A stretch of 9,186 nt of DNA. Source: Pseudomonadota bacterium. GTDB lineage: Bacteria; Pseudomonadota; Alphaproteobacteria; Caulobacterales; Caulobacteraceae. Positions within the stretch are counted from its first letter, which is position 1. Every line of letters starts with the position of its first letter. Location: NCBI GenBank assembly GCA_023434015.1, contig JAEYTM010000333.1, forward strand, positions 1 through 9,186, written 5' to 3'. Shown here one piece after another: positions 1-5,182 of this stretch. Below the pieces are notes generated by a model. It was not told the origin of the DNA and ran no database searches. It saw only the letters and a program-made list of their open reading frames with translations. Made by a program: the position numbers and the translations under genes.

Positions 1-687
1 ATGTCCGCCACCCGCCGCATGCTGATCGCCCTGGCCGCCTGGACGCTCGCCGCCCCGGCCCTCGCCCAAACCGCCGGCCAGAGCGCGGGCCAGAGCGCGG
101 GCCCGCCGCCCCCGGCGCCGGAACCGGCCGTGACCGAACCGACGCCCGCGCCGCTGCCGCGCGTCGCGCTCGACACCTCCCAGGGCCGCATCGTGCTGGA
201 GATCGAGGCGGTGAAGGCGCCGATCACCGCCGCCAATTTCCTGCGCTACGTCGATACGAAGCGCTATGACGGGGCCACCATCTACCGCGCCTCCAAGCCG
301 CCGGGCGCCACGGCCAACGACTACGGCCTGATCCAGGGCGGCCTGCAGGCCGATCCCAAGAAGGTCTTCGCCCCGATCGCCCACGAGAGCACACTGAAGA
401 CCGGGCTGAAGAACGTCGACGGGACCATCGCCATGGGCCGCTTCGCCCCCGGCACCGCCAAGGCGGACTGGTTCATCATGGCCGGCGACCAGCCCTATCT
501 CGACGCCGATCCGGCCGACCCGAACAATCCCGGCTTCGCCGCCTTCGGCCGTGTGCTGGAGGGCATGGAGGTGGTGCACGCCATCCTCGGCCTGCCGGTC
601 GATCCCGATCGCGGCGAGGGGGCCATGAAGGGCGAGATGCTGGTCGATCCGGTGGTCATCCGCACCGCCCGCCGCGTGACGCCTTGA
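1..687 (+). CDS. Exported cyclophilin-type peptidyl-prolyl cis-trans isomerase
   Basis: Predicted to catalyse cis-trans isomerisation of prolyl bonds in exported proteins. The 228-residue product has a Sec signal peptide (Arg5-Arg6, hydrophobic residues 8-21, likely cleavage after APALAQ), so it should act in the periplasm. A Gly/Ser/Pro-rich linker (residues 24-53) precedes the cyclophilin domain (about 54-222). Family landmarks seen are TIYR with the catalytic-type Arg96, LIQGGL (110-115), GTIAMGR (141-147), DWFIMAGDQPYLD (156-168) and GFAAFGRVLEGMEVV (178-192). The stretch between Arg96 and QGG is longer than in human cyclophilin A. The ATG is the first base of the window, so its ribosome site cannot be seen; Met7 is an alternative start. 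The TGA overlaps the next start (TTGA), implying coupled translation. The family is clear; the client proteins are unknown. Confidence 0.93.
   Translation: MSATRRMLIALAAWTLAAPALAQTAGQSAGQSAGPPPPAPEPAVTEPTPAPLPRVALDTSQGRIVLEIEAVKAPITAANFLRYVDTKRYDGATIYRASKPPGATANDYGLIQGGLQADPKKVFAPIAHESTLKTGLKNVDGTIAMGRFAPGTAKADWFIMAGDQPYLDADPADPNNPGFAAFGRVLEGMEVVHAILGLPVDPDRGEGAMKGEMLVDPVVIRTARRVTP
76..99 (+). repeat. Two tandem copies of a 12-bp unit in the isomerase linker
   Basis: The unit GGCCAGAGCGCG occurs at 76-87 and 88-99. It encodes the AGQS repeat just after the signal peptide. The repeat is in frame and lies in a flexible linker, so copy number could change by slippage without harming the catalytic domain. 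Confidence 0.8.
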
Positions 688-1190
688 AGCCCGCCGCCGC
701 GGTCCTGCTGGCCGCCGCGCTCGTCGGCCTCGCCCCGTCGGTCGCCGCACAGGCCCAGACCCAACCGGGCTCCGCAGCCCTGACGGACGCGGCGGTCCGC
801 GACTTCCTGCTGCGCCAGCAGCGCGCCTGGAACGCCGGCGACCTCGACCGCTATTTCGCGCTCTATGCCCCCGACGCGGTCTTCGCCGACCAGGCGCGCA
901 CGCCCGAGGGGCGGATCGTGCCCTACGGCCAGGCCACCCTGGCCGAGGCCAGGGCCCAGGCGCGCCGGTTCCTGGCGAAGTCGAAGAGCACCGAGACCGG
1001 CTATGTCCGCCGCATCGAGATCGCCGCCGACGGCCGCTCGGCCCAGGTGCATACCGACGCCTTCTCGCGCAGCGAACAGGACGGCCGGACACGCACCGCC
1101 TGCCTGGCCCGCGTCCAGACCCTGACCCTCGCGGGCTCGCGCCTGCGCTCCGCCGGCCGGACCGACAGCTTCCACCGCTGCCCGCGCTAG
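684..1190 (+). CDS. Exported NTF2-like (SnoaL/DUF4440-type) protein
   Basis: This 168-residue product has a signal peptide (Lys2, then a hydrophobic alanine/leucine core, probable cleavage after VAAQA near residues 20-24), followed by a single NTF2-like fold domain. The diagnostic part is the helix-turn QQRAWNAGDLDRYFALYAPDAVFAD (residues 45-69), typical of SnoaL/DUF4440 proteins. These bind small ligands or serve as accessory domains, and many have no known reaction. Cys140 and Cys166 could form a disulfide in the periplasm. The start is a TTG that overlaps the preceding stop by four bases (TTGA). It is supported by the signal peptide that follows and by the absence of a better start. Coupling to the isomerase suggests an envelope role, but no substrate can be inferred. 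Confidence 0.82.
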   Translation: MKPAAAVLLAAALVGLAPSVAAQAQTQPGSAALTDAAVRDFLLRQQRAWNAGDLDRYFALYAPDAVFADQARTPEGRIVPYGQATLAEARAQARRFLAKSKSTETGYVRRIEIAADGRSAQVHTDAFSRSEQDGRTRTACLARVQTLTLAGSRLRSAGRTDSFHRCPR

Positions 1191-1207
1191 GCCGGTGCGG
1201 CGCTGGA

Positions 1208-1234
1208 GCGCGGCCATGACGAAAGCGGCCGCGC
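1208..1234 (+). terminator. GC-rich hairpin after the isomerase/NTF2-like operon
   Basis: GCGCGGCC (1208-1215) and GGCCGCGC (1227-1234) form a perfect 8-bp stem with an 11-base loop, 17 bases after the stop of the NTF2-like gene. No T-run follows, so it is at best a weak or Rho-assisted terminator. It overlaps the candidate promoter of the next gene, and both calls are tentative. Confidence 0.3.
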
Positions 1235-1244
1235 CTGCTATGTG
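1216..1244 (+). promoter_or_regulatory. Possible housekeeping promoter of the PhnA-domain gene
   Basis: ATGACGA (1216-1222), 14 bases, then GCTATGTG (1237-1244) partly matches the Caulobacter sigma-73 pattern (TTGACGS, 10-14 bases, GCTANAWC). A start site near 1251 would leave a short leader holding the ribosome site AGAAGGGG (1261-1268), seven bases before the ATG at 1275. Matches are incomplete at both boxes. Confidence 0.33.
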
Positions 1245-1274
1245 CCGCGCCGAACGACTCAGAAGGGGAACCGC

Positions 1275-1496
1275 ATGTCCGACGTCATCGTGAGGGATTC
1301 CAACGGCGCGGTGCTGGCCGACGGCGATTCCGTCACCCTGATCAAGGACCTGAAGGTCAAGGGAACCTCGGTCACCCTCAAGCGCGGGACCCTGGTCCGC
1401 AACATCCGCCTGACCGGCGAGCCGGGCGAGATCGAATGCCGCGCCGAGAAGGTCCGCGACCTCGTGCTCAAGACCGAGTTCGTCAAGAAGGCCTGA
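1275..1496 (+). CDS. Small PhnA C-terminal-domain protein (YjdM-like, no zinc ribbon)
   Basis: The 73-residue product matches the C-terminal beta-barrel domain of the PhnA/YjdM family: VRDSNGAVLADGDSVTLIKD (residues 6-25), LKVKGTSVTLKRGT (26-39), VRNIRL (41-46) and a KTEFVKKA tail. E. coli YjdM is about 111 residues and starts with a zinc ribbon; that part is absent here. The family is often labelled an alkylphosphonate uptake protein for historical reasons, but no phosphonate genes lie nearby and its biochemical role is not established. Start 1275 is preferred over an ATG 33 bases upstream because AGAAGGGG (1261-1268) sits seven bases before it and the homology begins at once. It appears to be its own transcription unit, ending at the palindromic element at 1509-1544. 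Confidence 0.88.
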   Translation: MSDVIVRDSNGAVLADGDSVTLIKDLKVKGTSVTLKRGTLVRNIRLTGEPGEIECRAEKVRDLVLKTEFVKKA

Positions 1497-1508
1497 GCCT
1501 GCACGACG

Positions 1509-1544
1509 CCTGCTCGCCTCGCGGGAGGGAGCCCGCGAAGCAGG
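1509..1544. repeat. Intergenic palindromic element, possible terminator
   Basis: CCTGCT (1509-1514), a CGCC bulge, TCGCGGG (1519-1525), loop AGGGAG, CCCGCGA (1532-1538) and AGCAGG (1539-1544) form a long imperfect hairpin 12 bases after the PhnA-domain gene. The stretch that follows, to about 1558, is GAGAGAGGGG-rich. The pattern resembles dispersed palindromes built on GGGAG...CCCGCGAAGCGGG that I recall from intergenic regions of alphaproteobacterial genomes; I cannot check copy number here. It could also end transcription, though no T-run follows. Confidence 0.5.
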
Positions 1545-1575
1545 TCGGAGAGAGGGGTCTTCCCCGTCCGGGCGA

Positions 1576-1612
1576 TGAACGGCCGGTGAACGCCGCCCCC
1601 CGGCCGCGTTCA
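1576..1612. promoter_or_regulatory. Candidate operator: TGAACG direct repeats plus an inverted copy
   Basis: TGAACGGCCG begins at 1576 and TGAACGCCG at 1587, an 11-base (one helical turn) direct repeat. The second copy also pairs with GCGTTCA at 1606-1612 as an inverted repeat. The cluster lies 42-79 bases upstream of the secreted Tyr-rich protein. Helically phased hexamers are typical of response-regulator sites; the factor is not identified. Confidence 0.35.
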
Positions 1613-1654
1613 GGCCAAGGCGCGCAGTCTCCTCGCCATAGAGGAGTTCGCGTC

Positions 1655-1999
1655 ATGAAGAAGATGGTTCTCGCCGCCGCCGTCGTCACCGGCCTGACGC
1701 TCGCCGCCGGCGCGGCCGCTGCCCAGCCCTATGGCTACGGCTACGGCTACGATCGCGGCTACAACGGCTACGGCCGCGACAGCGACCGCGACGGCATCCC
1801 CGACCACCGCGAGTGGAACCGCGACCGCGACCGTGACGGCCGGCCCGACCAGTTCGACCGCTACGACAACCGTCGCGACCGCTACGGCCGCTACGACCGC
1901 CGCTACGACCGTCGCGGCCATTATCGCGCCGTCCCCCGCTACGGCTACGGCTACGCCCAGCCCTACGCCCCCTACCGCGGCGACTACCGCCGCTACTGA
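1655..1999 (+). CDS. Secreted Tyr/Arg/Gly-rich protein with two EF-hand-like loops
   Basis: A 114-residue product of no family I can name. It has a clear signal peptide (MKKMVLAAAVVTGLTLAAGAAAA, cleavage near residue 23) and then a low-complexity mature part. This contains a GYGYGYDRGYNGYG segment (27-40), two adjacent acidic loops, a Tyr/Asp/Arg-rich stretch (68-90) and a final GYGYAQPYAPYRGDYRRY tail. The loops fit the EF-hand spacing DxDxDGxxDxx(E/D): Asp42-Asp44-Asp46-Gly47-Asp50-Glu53 and Asp57-Asp59-Asp61-Gly62-Asp65-Asp68, fifteen residues apart. This suggests calcium or other divalent-metal binding outside the cytoplasm. The ATG at 1655 is chosen because GAGGAG (1641-1646) is eight bases upstream and the signal peptide begins there. 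The open frame runs further upstream without coding character. It is probably regulated by the repeat cluster at 1576-1612. Confidence 0.85.
   Translation: MKKMVLAAAVVTGLTLAAGAAAAQPYGYGYGYDRGYNGYGRDSDRDGIPDHREWNRDRDRDGRPDQFDRYDNRRDRYGRYDRRYDRRGHYRAVPRYGYGYAQPYAPYRGDYRRY
1733..1750 (+). repeat. Three tandem GGCTAC units (Gly-Tyr codons)
   Basis: GGCTAC is repeated three times in a row within the secreted protein and recurs around 1941-1952, giving Gly-Tyr dipeptide repeats near both ends of the mature chain. Confidence 0.7.
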
Positions 2000-2033
2000 T
2001 CGCGGTCGCCGCGCTCCGCGGCCGGCCCGACGC

Positions 2034-2072
2034 CTCCCGGCCGCCGCTTGCCCCCTGGGCGGCGGCCGGGAG
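2034..2072 (+). terminator. Strong 14-bp hairpin terminator after the Tyr-rich protein
   Basis: CTCCCGGCCGCCGC (2034-2047) pairs perfectly with GCGGCGGCCGGGAG (2059-2072) around an 11-base loop, 35 bases after the stop. A short TTT (2077-2079) and pyrimidine-rich sequence follow. The stem is among the strongest in the window and separates this gene from the transporter gene. Confidence 0.6.
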
Positions 2073-2095
2073 ACGCTTTCCACTTCCCTCACCCT

Positions 2096-2125
2096 TTGAC
2101 GCGGATGGCCCCCGGCGGCTGGCCA
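2096..2125 (+). promoter_or_regulatory. Possible promoter of the TSUP transporter gene
   Basis: TTGACGC (2096-2102) is an exact match to the Caulobacter -35 consensus TTGACGS. A weak -10 (GCTGGCCA, 2118-2125) follows after 15 bases. Transcription would start near base 2133, at the ATG itself, which fits the absence of a ribosome site before this gene. Confidence 0.38.
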
Positions 2126-2132
2126 AACCGCC

Positions 2133-2900
2133 ATGGGATCGCTACCGAGCCGCATGACCTTCATCATCCTGGCGATCGTCGGCGTCTGGGCGGGCATCCA
2201 GAACGCCCTGGCCGGCGGCGGTTCCTTCGTCACCCTGCCGGCCCTGATCCTCACCGGGCTCGACGCGCGGGCCGCCAACATCGCCTCGACCATCGCCCTG
2301 TTCCCGGCTCAGGTGACCACCGGCTGGGTCGGCCGCCAGAACGTCTCGGGCGTCGGCGGCCTGCGCTTCCGCACCCTGGTCGCCATAAGCCTGGTCGGCG
2401 GGGCGTGCGGCGCGGGCCTGTTGCTGCTGACCCCGTCCAGCTTCTTCGCGCGGATGGTGCCCTGGCTGGTGCTGTTCGCCACCGCCCTGTTCGCCTACGG
2501 CAGCTTCTTCCGCAAACCGGCCGCCAACGACCAGCCGCGGGTCGGCCCGCGCGCCGCGGCGACCTTTCAGTTCTTCATCGCCATCTACGGCGGCTATTTC
2601 GGCGGTGGCATCGGCTTCCTGATGCTGGCCGCCCTGACCGCCGCGGGCCTCGCCGTGCGGGCGGCGGGCGCCACCAAGAACGTGCTCGCCGGGGTGATGA
2701 ACGCCGCCGCCGTCGGCATCTTCCTGTTCACCCCCGGCATCCCCTGGCTGCAGGTCGCGGTGCTGTGCAGCGGCGCGGTGGTCGGCGGCTATCTGGGGGC
2801 GCAGATGCTCAAGAAGGTCGACGAGCGGCTGATCCGCGGCTTCGTCGTGATCCTCGGCCTCGCCCTCACCGTCGGCCTGTTCCTGCGCCAGGGAAGCTGA
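2133..2900 (+). CDS. TSUP family (TauE/SafE) membrane transporter
   Basis: A 255-residue polytopic inner-membrane protein of the TSUP family, whose members move sulfite, sulfoacetate, thiosulfate or other small organosulfur anions. Hydrophobic segments lie near residues 8-25, 31-43, 48-65, 80-100, 107-125, 143-172, 186-224 and 233-252. Family signatures are AGGGSFVTLPALILTGL (27-43) and its internal-repeat counterpart GGYFGGGIGFLMLAAL (153-168), followed by ATKNVLAGVMN (180-190). The length is normal. The start is uncertain by seven codons: ATG 2133 or ATG 2154 (MTFIIL). Neither has a good Shine-Dalgarno sequence, and a promoter-like TTGACGC 37 bases upstream of 2133 would permit leaderless translation. 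No sulfur-metabolism gene is nearby, so the substrate cannot be assigned. Confidence 0.9.
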   Translation: MGSLPSRMTFIILAIVGVWAGIQNALAGGGSFVTLPALILTGLDARAANIASTIALFPAQVTTGWVGRQNVSGVGGLRFRTLVAISLVGGACGAGLLLLTPSSFFARMVPWLVLFATALFAYGSFFRKPAANDQPRVGPRAAATFQFFIAIYGGYFGGGIGFLMLAALTAAGLAVRAAGATKNVLAGVMNAAAVGIFLFTPGIPWLQVAVLCSGAVVGGYLGAQMLKKVDERLIRGFVVILGLALTVGLFLRQGS

Positions 2901-2901
2901 C

Positions 2902-2927
2902 GGAACGCGCGGCCGCCGTCGCCCGTT
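2902..2927 (+). promoter_or_regulatory. EcfG/SigT-type general stress promoter
   Basis: GGAAC (2902-2906), 17 bases, then CGTT (2924-2927) matches the alphaproteobacterial EcfG (Caulobacter SigT) consensus GGAAC-N16-17-CGTT exactly. A start near 2934 gives a leader of about 20 bases carrying the near-perfect ribosome site AAAGGAGG (2941-2948), five bases before the ATG. Position, spacing and strand all agree. Confidence 0.65.
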
Positions 2928-2953
2928 GGCCTCCCGCAGTAAAGGAGGACCGT

Positions 2954-3142
2954 ATGAGCGAGCGTAACGAAAACTCCGCCGTCCCTGGCCAGAAGCCCGG
3001 CCCTGGTCCCGGCGCCGGCTCCGGCCCGCCCGGCCAGCCCCCTGAGGCGGGCGACACCCGCCGCACCGACCAGAACAACCAGCACAAGAGCGGCGCCGAC
3101 GGCACGGGCGGCCCCGGCGGCACGGGCGGCAGCGTCCTTTAG
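2954..3142 (+). CDS. Small hydrophilic Gly/Pro-rich protein, likely stress-induced
   Basis: A 62-residue product I do not recognise. It is cytosolic (no signal peptide or membrane segment) and very likely disordered. A charged start (MSERNENSAVPGQ) is followed by Pro/Gly repeats (residues 14-34), a polar middle with DTRRTDQNNQHKSG (36-49) and a Gly-rich tail ending in SVL. There is no cysteine, tryptophan or aromatic residue. The ATG at 2954 is well supported by AAAGGAGG (2941-2948). The upstream EcfG-type promoter suggests expression in the general stress response. Low-complexity hydrophilic proteins of this kind occur among stress-induced genes (hydrophilin-like), but that comparison is by composition only. 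The open frame runs about 900 bases upstream antiparallel-free over the transporter; that extension is a GC-driven shadow. Confidence 0.72.
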   Translation: MSERNENSAVPGQKPGPGPGAGSGPPGQPPEAGDTRRTDQNNQHKSGADGTGGPGGTGGSVL

Positions 3143-3153
3143 GAACAGCGGTT

Positions 3154-3181
3154 TTGACCGGCGGGGGTTTGCGGCTATCCA
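3154..3181 (+). promoter_or_regulatory. Possible leaderless promoter of the oxidoreductase gene
   Basis: TTGACCG (3154-3160), 13 bases, then GCTATCCA (3174-3181) fits the Caulobacter sigma-73 pattern in the -35 box, the spacing and the GCTA core. The -10 ends six bases before the ATG at 3188, so the transcript should start at or next to the start codon. No Shine-Dalgarno sequence lies before this gene, which agrees. Confidence 0.45.
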
Positions 3182-3187
3182 GCCCGG

Positions 3188-4276
3188 ATGTCGCAAGCTC
3201 CCGCCTCCGCCCCGCTCGGCTTCGCTCCCAGGGGCTTCGCCCCCCTGGGCTTCGCGATAATCGGAACCGGCATGATCGCCGGCTATCACGCCCGGGCCGT
3301 CGCCGGCACGCCGGGCGCGCGTCTCGTCGGGGTGGTCAGCCGGTCCGCCGAGCGCGGCGCGGCCTTCGCGGCCGAACACGGCGTCCCTGTCGTCACCGCC
3401 ACGGTCGAGGAGATGGTCGCCCGCCAGGATGTCCACGCCGTCGCCATCACCACGCCTAGCGGCGCGCACCTCGATCCGGCGCTGGCCGCCATCGCCGCCG
3501 GCAAGCACGTCCTGATCGAGAAGCCGCTCGAGGTCACGCCCGAGCGGGCCGACCGCATCGTCGCCGCCGCCGAAGCCGCGGGCGTCAAGGTCGCCGCCAT
3601 CTTCCAGGGCCGCTTCGGCGAGGGCGCCCGCACGGTGAAGGCGGCGGTCGACCAGGGGCGCTTCGGCCGCCTGGTCCTGGCCAGCGCCTATGTGAAGTGG
3701 AACCGCACGGCCGACTACTACCTCAGCCCCTGGAAGGGCACCTGGGCGCTCGACGGCGGCGCGGCCCTGATCAACCAGGCCATCCACGGGGTCGATCTGC
3801 TGCAGTGGTTCGCCGGCCTGCCGACCGAGGTCAGCGGTCGCATCGCGCGCCGGGTCCATACCGGCATCGAGGCCGACGACACCACCGTCGCCACCCTGCT
3901 GTTCCCCGATGGCGCACTCGGGGTCATCGAGGCCAGCACGGCGGCCTGGCCCGGCTGGTCGCGGCGCATCGAGATCTGCGGCGAGCACGGCTCCGTCTGC
4001 CTGGAGGACGACCGCATCGTCCGCTGGGACTTCGCCGACGCCCGGCCCGAGGACGAGGCGATCCGCTCGGCCAGTCGCGACGACGCCCTCGGCTCCGGCG
4101 CCGGGACGCCCGGCGGCATCTCCATCGCCGGCCACCTGCGTCAGGTCGCCGACCTGGTGGAGGCGGTGCGCGACGACCGTCCCCCGGCCATCGACGGCCA
4201 TGAAGGCCGCAAGGCCGTGGCCCTGGTCCACGCCATCTATGAATCCGCCCGCACCGGCCGGACCGTGCGCCTCTGA
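3188..4276 (+). CDS. Gfo/Idh/MocA family NAD(P)-dependent oxidoreductase
   Basis: A 362-residue cytosolic dehydrogenase of the Gfo/Idh/MocA family, whose members oxidise or reduce sugars, inositols and related polyols using NAD(P). The Rossmann domain starts at AIIGTGMIAGYH (residues 23-34). The family EKP motif is at 111-113 with catalytic-type Lys112. The C-terminal alpha/beta domain has DGGAALINQAIHGVDLLQWF (189-208), placing His200 and Asp203 in the usual substrate/catalytic positions. There is no signal peptide, unlike glucose-fructose oxidoreductase. The N-terminus is odd: residues 10-23 repeat the LGFA of the first beta strand three times, from a 15-bp DNA repeat. ATG 3188 is the only plausible start, because the next Met is inside the nucleotide-binding loop. 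The gene converges on the amidohydrolase gene with an 8-base gap. The substrate is unknown. Confidence 0.93.
   Translation: MSQAPASAPLGFAPRGFAPLGFAIIGTGMIAGYHARAVAGTPGARLVGVVSRSAERGAAFAAEHGVPVVTATVEEMVARQDVHAVAITTPSGAHLDPALAAIAAGKHVLIEKPLEVTPERADRIVAAAEAAGVKVAAIFQGRFGEGARTVKAAVDQGRFGRLVLASAYVKWNRTADYYLSPWKGTWALDGGAALINQAIHGVDLLQWFAGLPTEVSGRIARRVHTGIEADDTTVATLLFPDGALGVIEASTAAWPGWSRRIEICGEHGSVCLEDDRIVRWDFADARPEDEAIRSASRDDALGSGAGTPGGISIAGHLRQVADLVEAVRDDRPPAIDGHEGRKAVALVHAIYESARTGRTVRL
3215..3256 (+). repeat. 15-bp tandem repeat with internal palindrome in the oxidoreductase N-terminus
   Basis: GGCTTCGC recurs at 3218, 3233 and 3248, exactly 15 bases apart, encoding LGFAP-RGFAP-LGFA. The middle part (3227-3249) is also an imperfect hairpin: CCCAGGGGC against GCCCCCCTGGG. 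It looks like slippage or a small palindromic insertion that kept the frame. Confidence 0.7.
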
Positions 4277-4284
4277 CCGAGCCG

Positions 4285-5139
4285 TCAGCGGCCTGGCGCG
4301 CCGAAGAGCCGGAGGGCGTTCTGCGACCGGATCCTGGCCGTCTCGTCGGCTGTCAGGCCCAGCCGGTCCAGGGCGTCGAGGTTCTGGGCCAGGGAATACT
4401 GCGGATAGTCCGACCCCAGCAGGACATGGTCGATCCCGACGTTCCGCAGGGTCCAGACGAACTCCGCCTCCACCGGGGAATCGGCGACCAGGGCGACGGT
4501 GGCCGAGATGTCGAAATAGATGTTCTCGCCGAACAGCCCCTCGGCCGTTCGCGCGGCCTTCAGGATGTTCCAGAAGCGGAAGTTCAGGCCGCCGAGGTGC
4601 GCGAAGATGAACTTCGTCTTCGGCGCCGCCAGCGCCAGGTTGAACAGTTCCTCGCTGTCGCCGGGCAGGATGTTGGCGTTGTCCATCATCACGATCACCC
4701 CCAGCTCGCCGGCCCGTCGGGCCAGGGCCGTGACCCGCTCATCCGCGGCGTCGAACCTTTGGGTGTGGGGGTGGATCTTGATGACCTTCACGCCCCGCGC
4801 CGCGAGCCGCTCCAGCTCCGCCGCCGCCGCCGCCCCGTCGTAGGGATGGACCGTGGCGACCGGCGTCATCCCCGGATGCCTCTGCGCCATGGCCAGCAAG
4901 GCGTCGTTGTTGGCCGATATCGCCGCCGGATCGCCCTGCAGCGCCTGGTTGGGACCGCCGAACCACATGGCGGCGTAACCCGCGAGCTGGCCGTCGCCGG
5001 CGCCGGCCTTCGCCAGGTAGTCGCTCGCCGAGGCTTCGCCCCGGTGCAGGTGGACGTGGGTGTCGAAGACGCGCGGCTGGGCGGCGGCCGACTGGAAGCC
5101 GACGAGCGAAAGCGCCGCCAGCAGGCATAGGGTCTTCAT
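4285..5139 (-). CDS. Exported amidohydrolase-2 (TIM-barrel) family protein
   Basis: A 284-residue metal-dependent hydrolase or decarboxylase of the amidohydrolase-2 family. The signal peptide (residues 1-20, hydrophobic LCLLAALSLVGF, cleavage near AAAQ) places it in the periplasm. Motifs in order: DTHVHLH (26-32; metal-type His28 and His30), KVIKIHPHTQRF (118-129), FAHLGG (179-184; His181) and GSDYP (242-246; Asp244). The strand that usually ends in a metal-ligand histidine reads VIVMMDNAN (148-156), so Asp153 or Asn154 takes that place; the HPH at 123-125 may compensate. Start 5139 is supported by AGGAG (complement of 5145-5149), five bases upstream. It follows rsuA by 43 bases on the same strand and could be cotranscribed, although the functions appear unrelated. 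The substrate is unknown. Confidence 0.9.
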   Translation of the reverse strand: MKTLCLLAALSLVGFQSAAAQPRVFDTHVHLHRGEASASDYLAKAGAGDGQLAGYAAMWFGGPNQALQGDPAAISANNDALLAMAQRHPGMTPVATVHPYDGAAAAAELERLAARGVKVIKIHPHTQRFDAADERVTALARRAGELGVIVMMDNANILPGDSEELFNLALAAPKTKFIFAHLGGLNFRFWNILKAARTAEGLFGENIYFDISATVALVADSPVEAEFVWTLRNVGIDHVLLGSDYPQYSLAQNLDALDRLGLTADETARIRSQNALRLFGAPGR

Positions 5140-5182
5140 CGCTGCTCCTGTGTCCGGTCCGCCGGAGGCCGAGGATCGGAGC

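Noticed and set aside
1242..1274. ATG at 1242 as the start of the PhnA-domain protein
   Set aside because: The added residues MPRRTTQKGNR fall over the ribosome site AGAAGGGG and outside the domain homology.
1731..2099. Plus-strand frame of Ala/Thr repeats and a minus-strand Arg/Gly-rich frame over the Tyr-rich gene
   Set aside because: Both are frame-shifted readings of the GGCTAC/CGCGAC repeats. Only the 1655 frame has a signal peptide and ribosome site.
3142..3146. A second GGAAC as a possible stress-promoter -35 before the oxidoreductase gene
   Set aside because: No CGTT occurs 16-17 bases downstream.
2789..4231. A 480-codon open frame on the minus strand across the transporter end, the small Gly/Pro protein and the oxidoreductase gene
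   Set aside because: It spans three well-supported plus-strand genes, has Gly/Ala/Asp/Arg-rich composition without domains, and is the expected antisense shadow of GC-biased codons.
4277..4284. Possible terminator between the convergent oxidoreductase and amidohydrolase genes
   Set aside because: The gap is only eight bases and I found no convincing hairpin spanning it.
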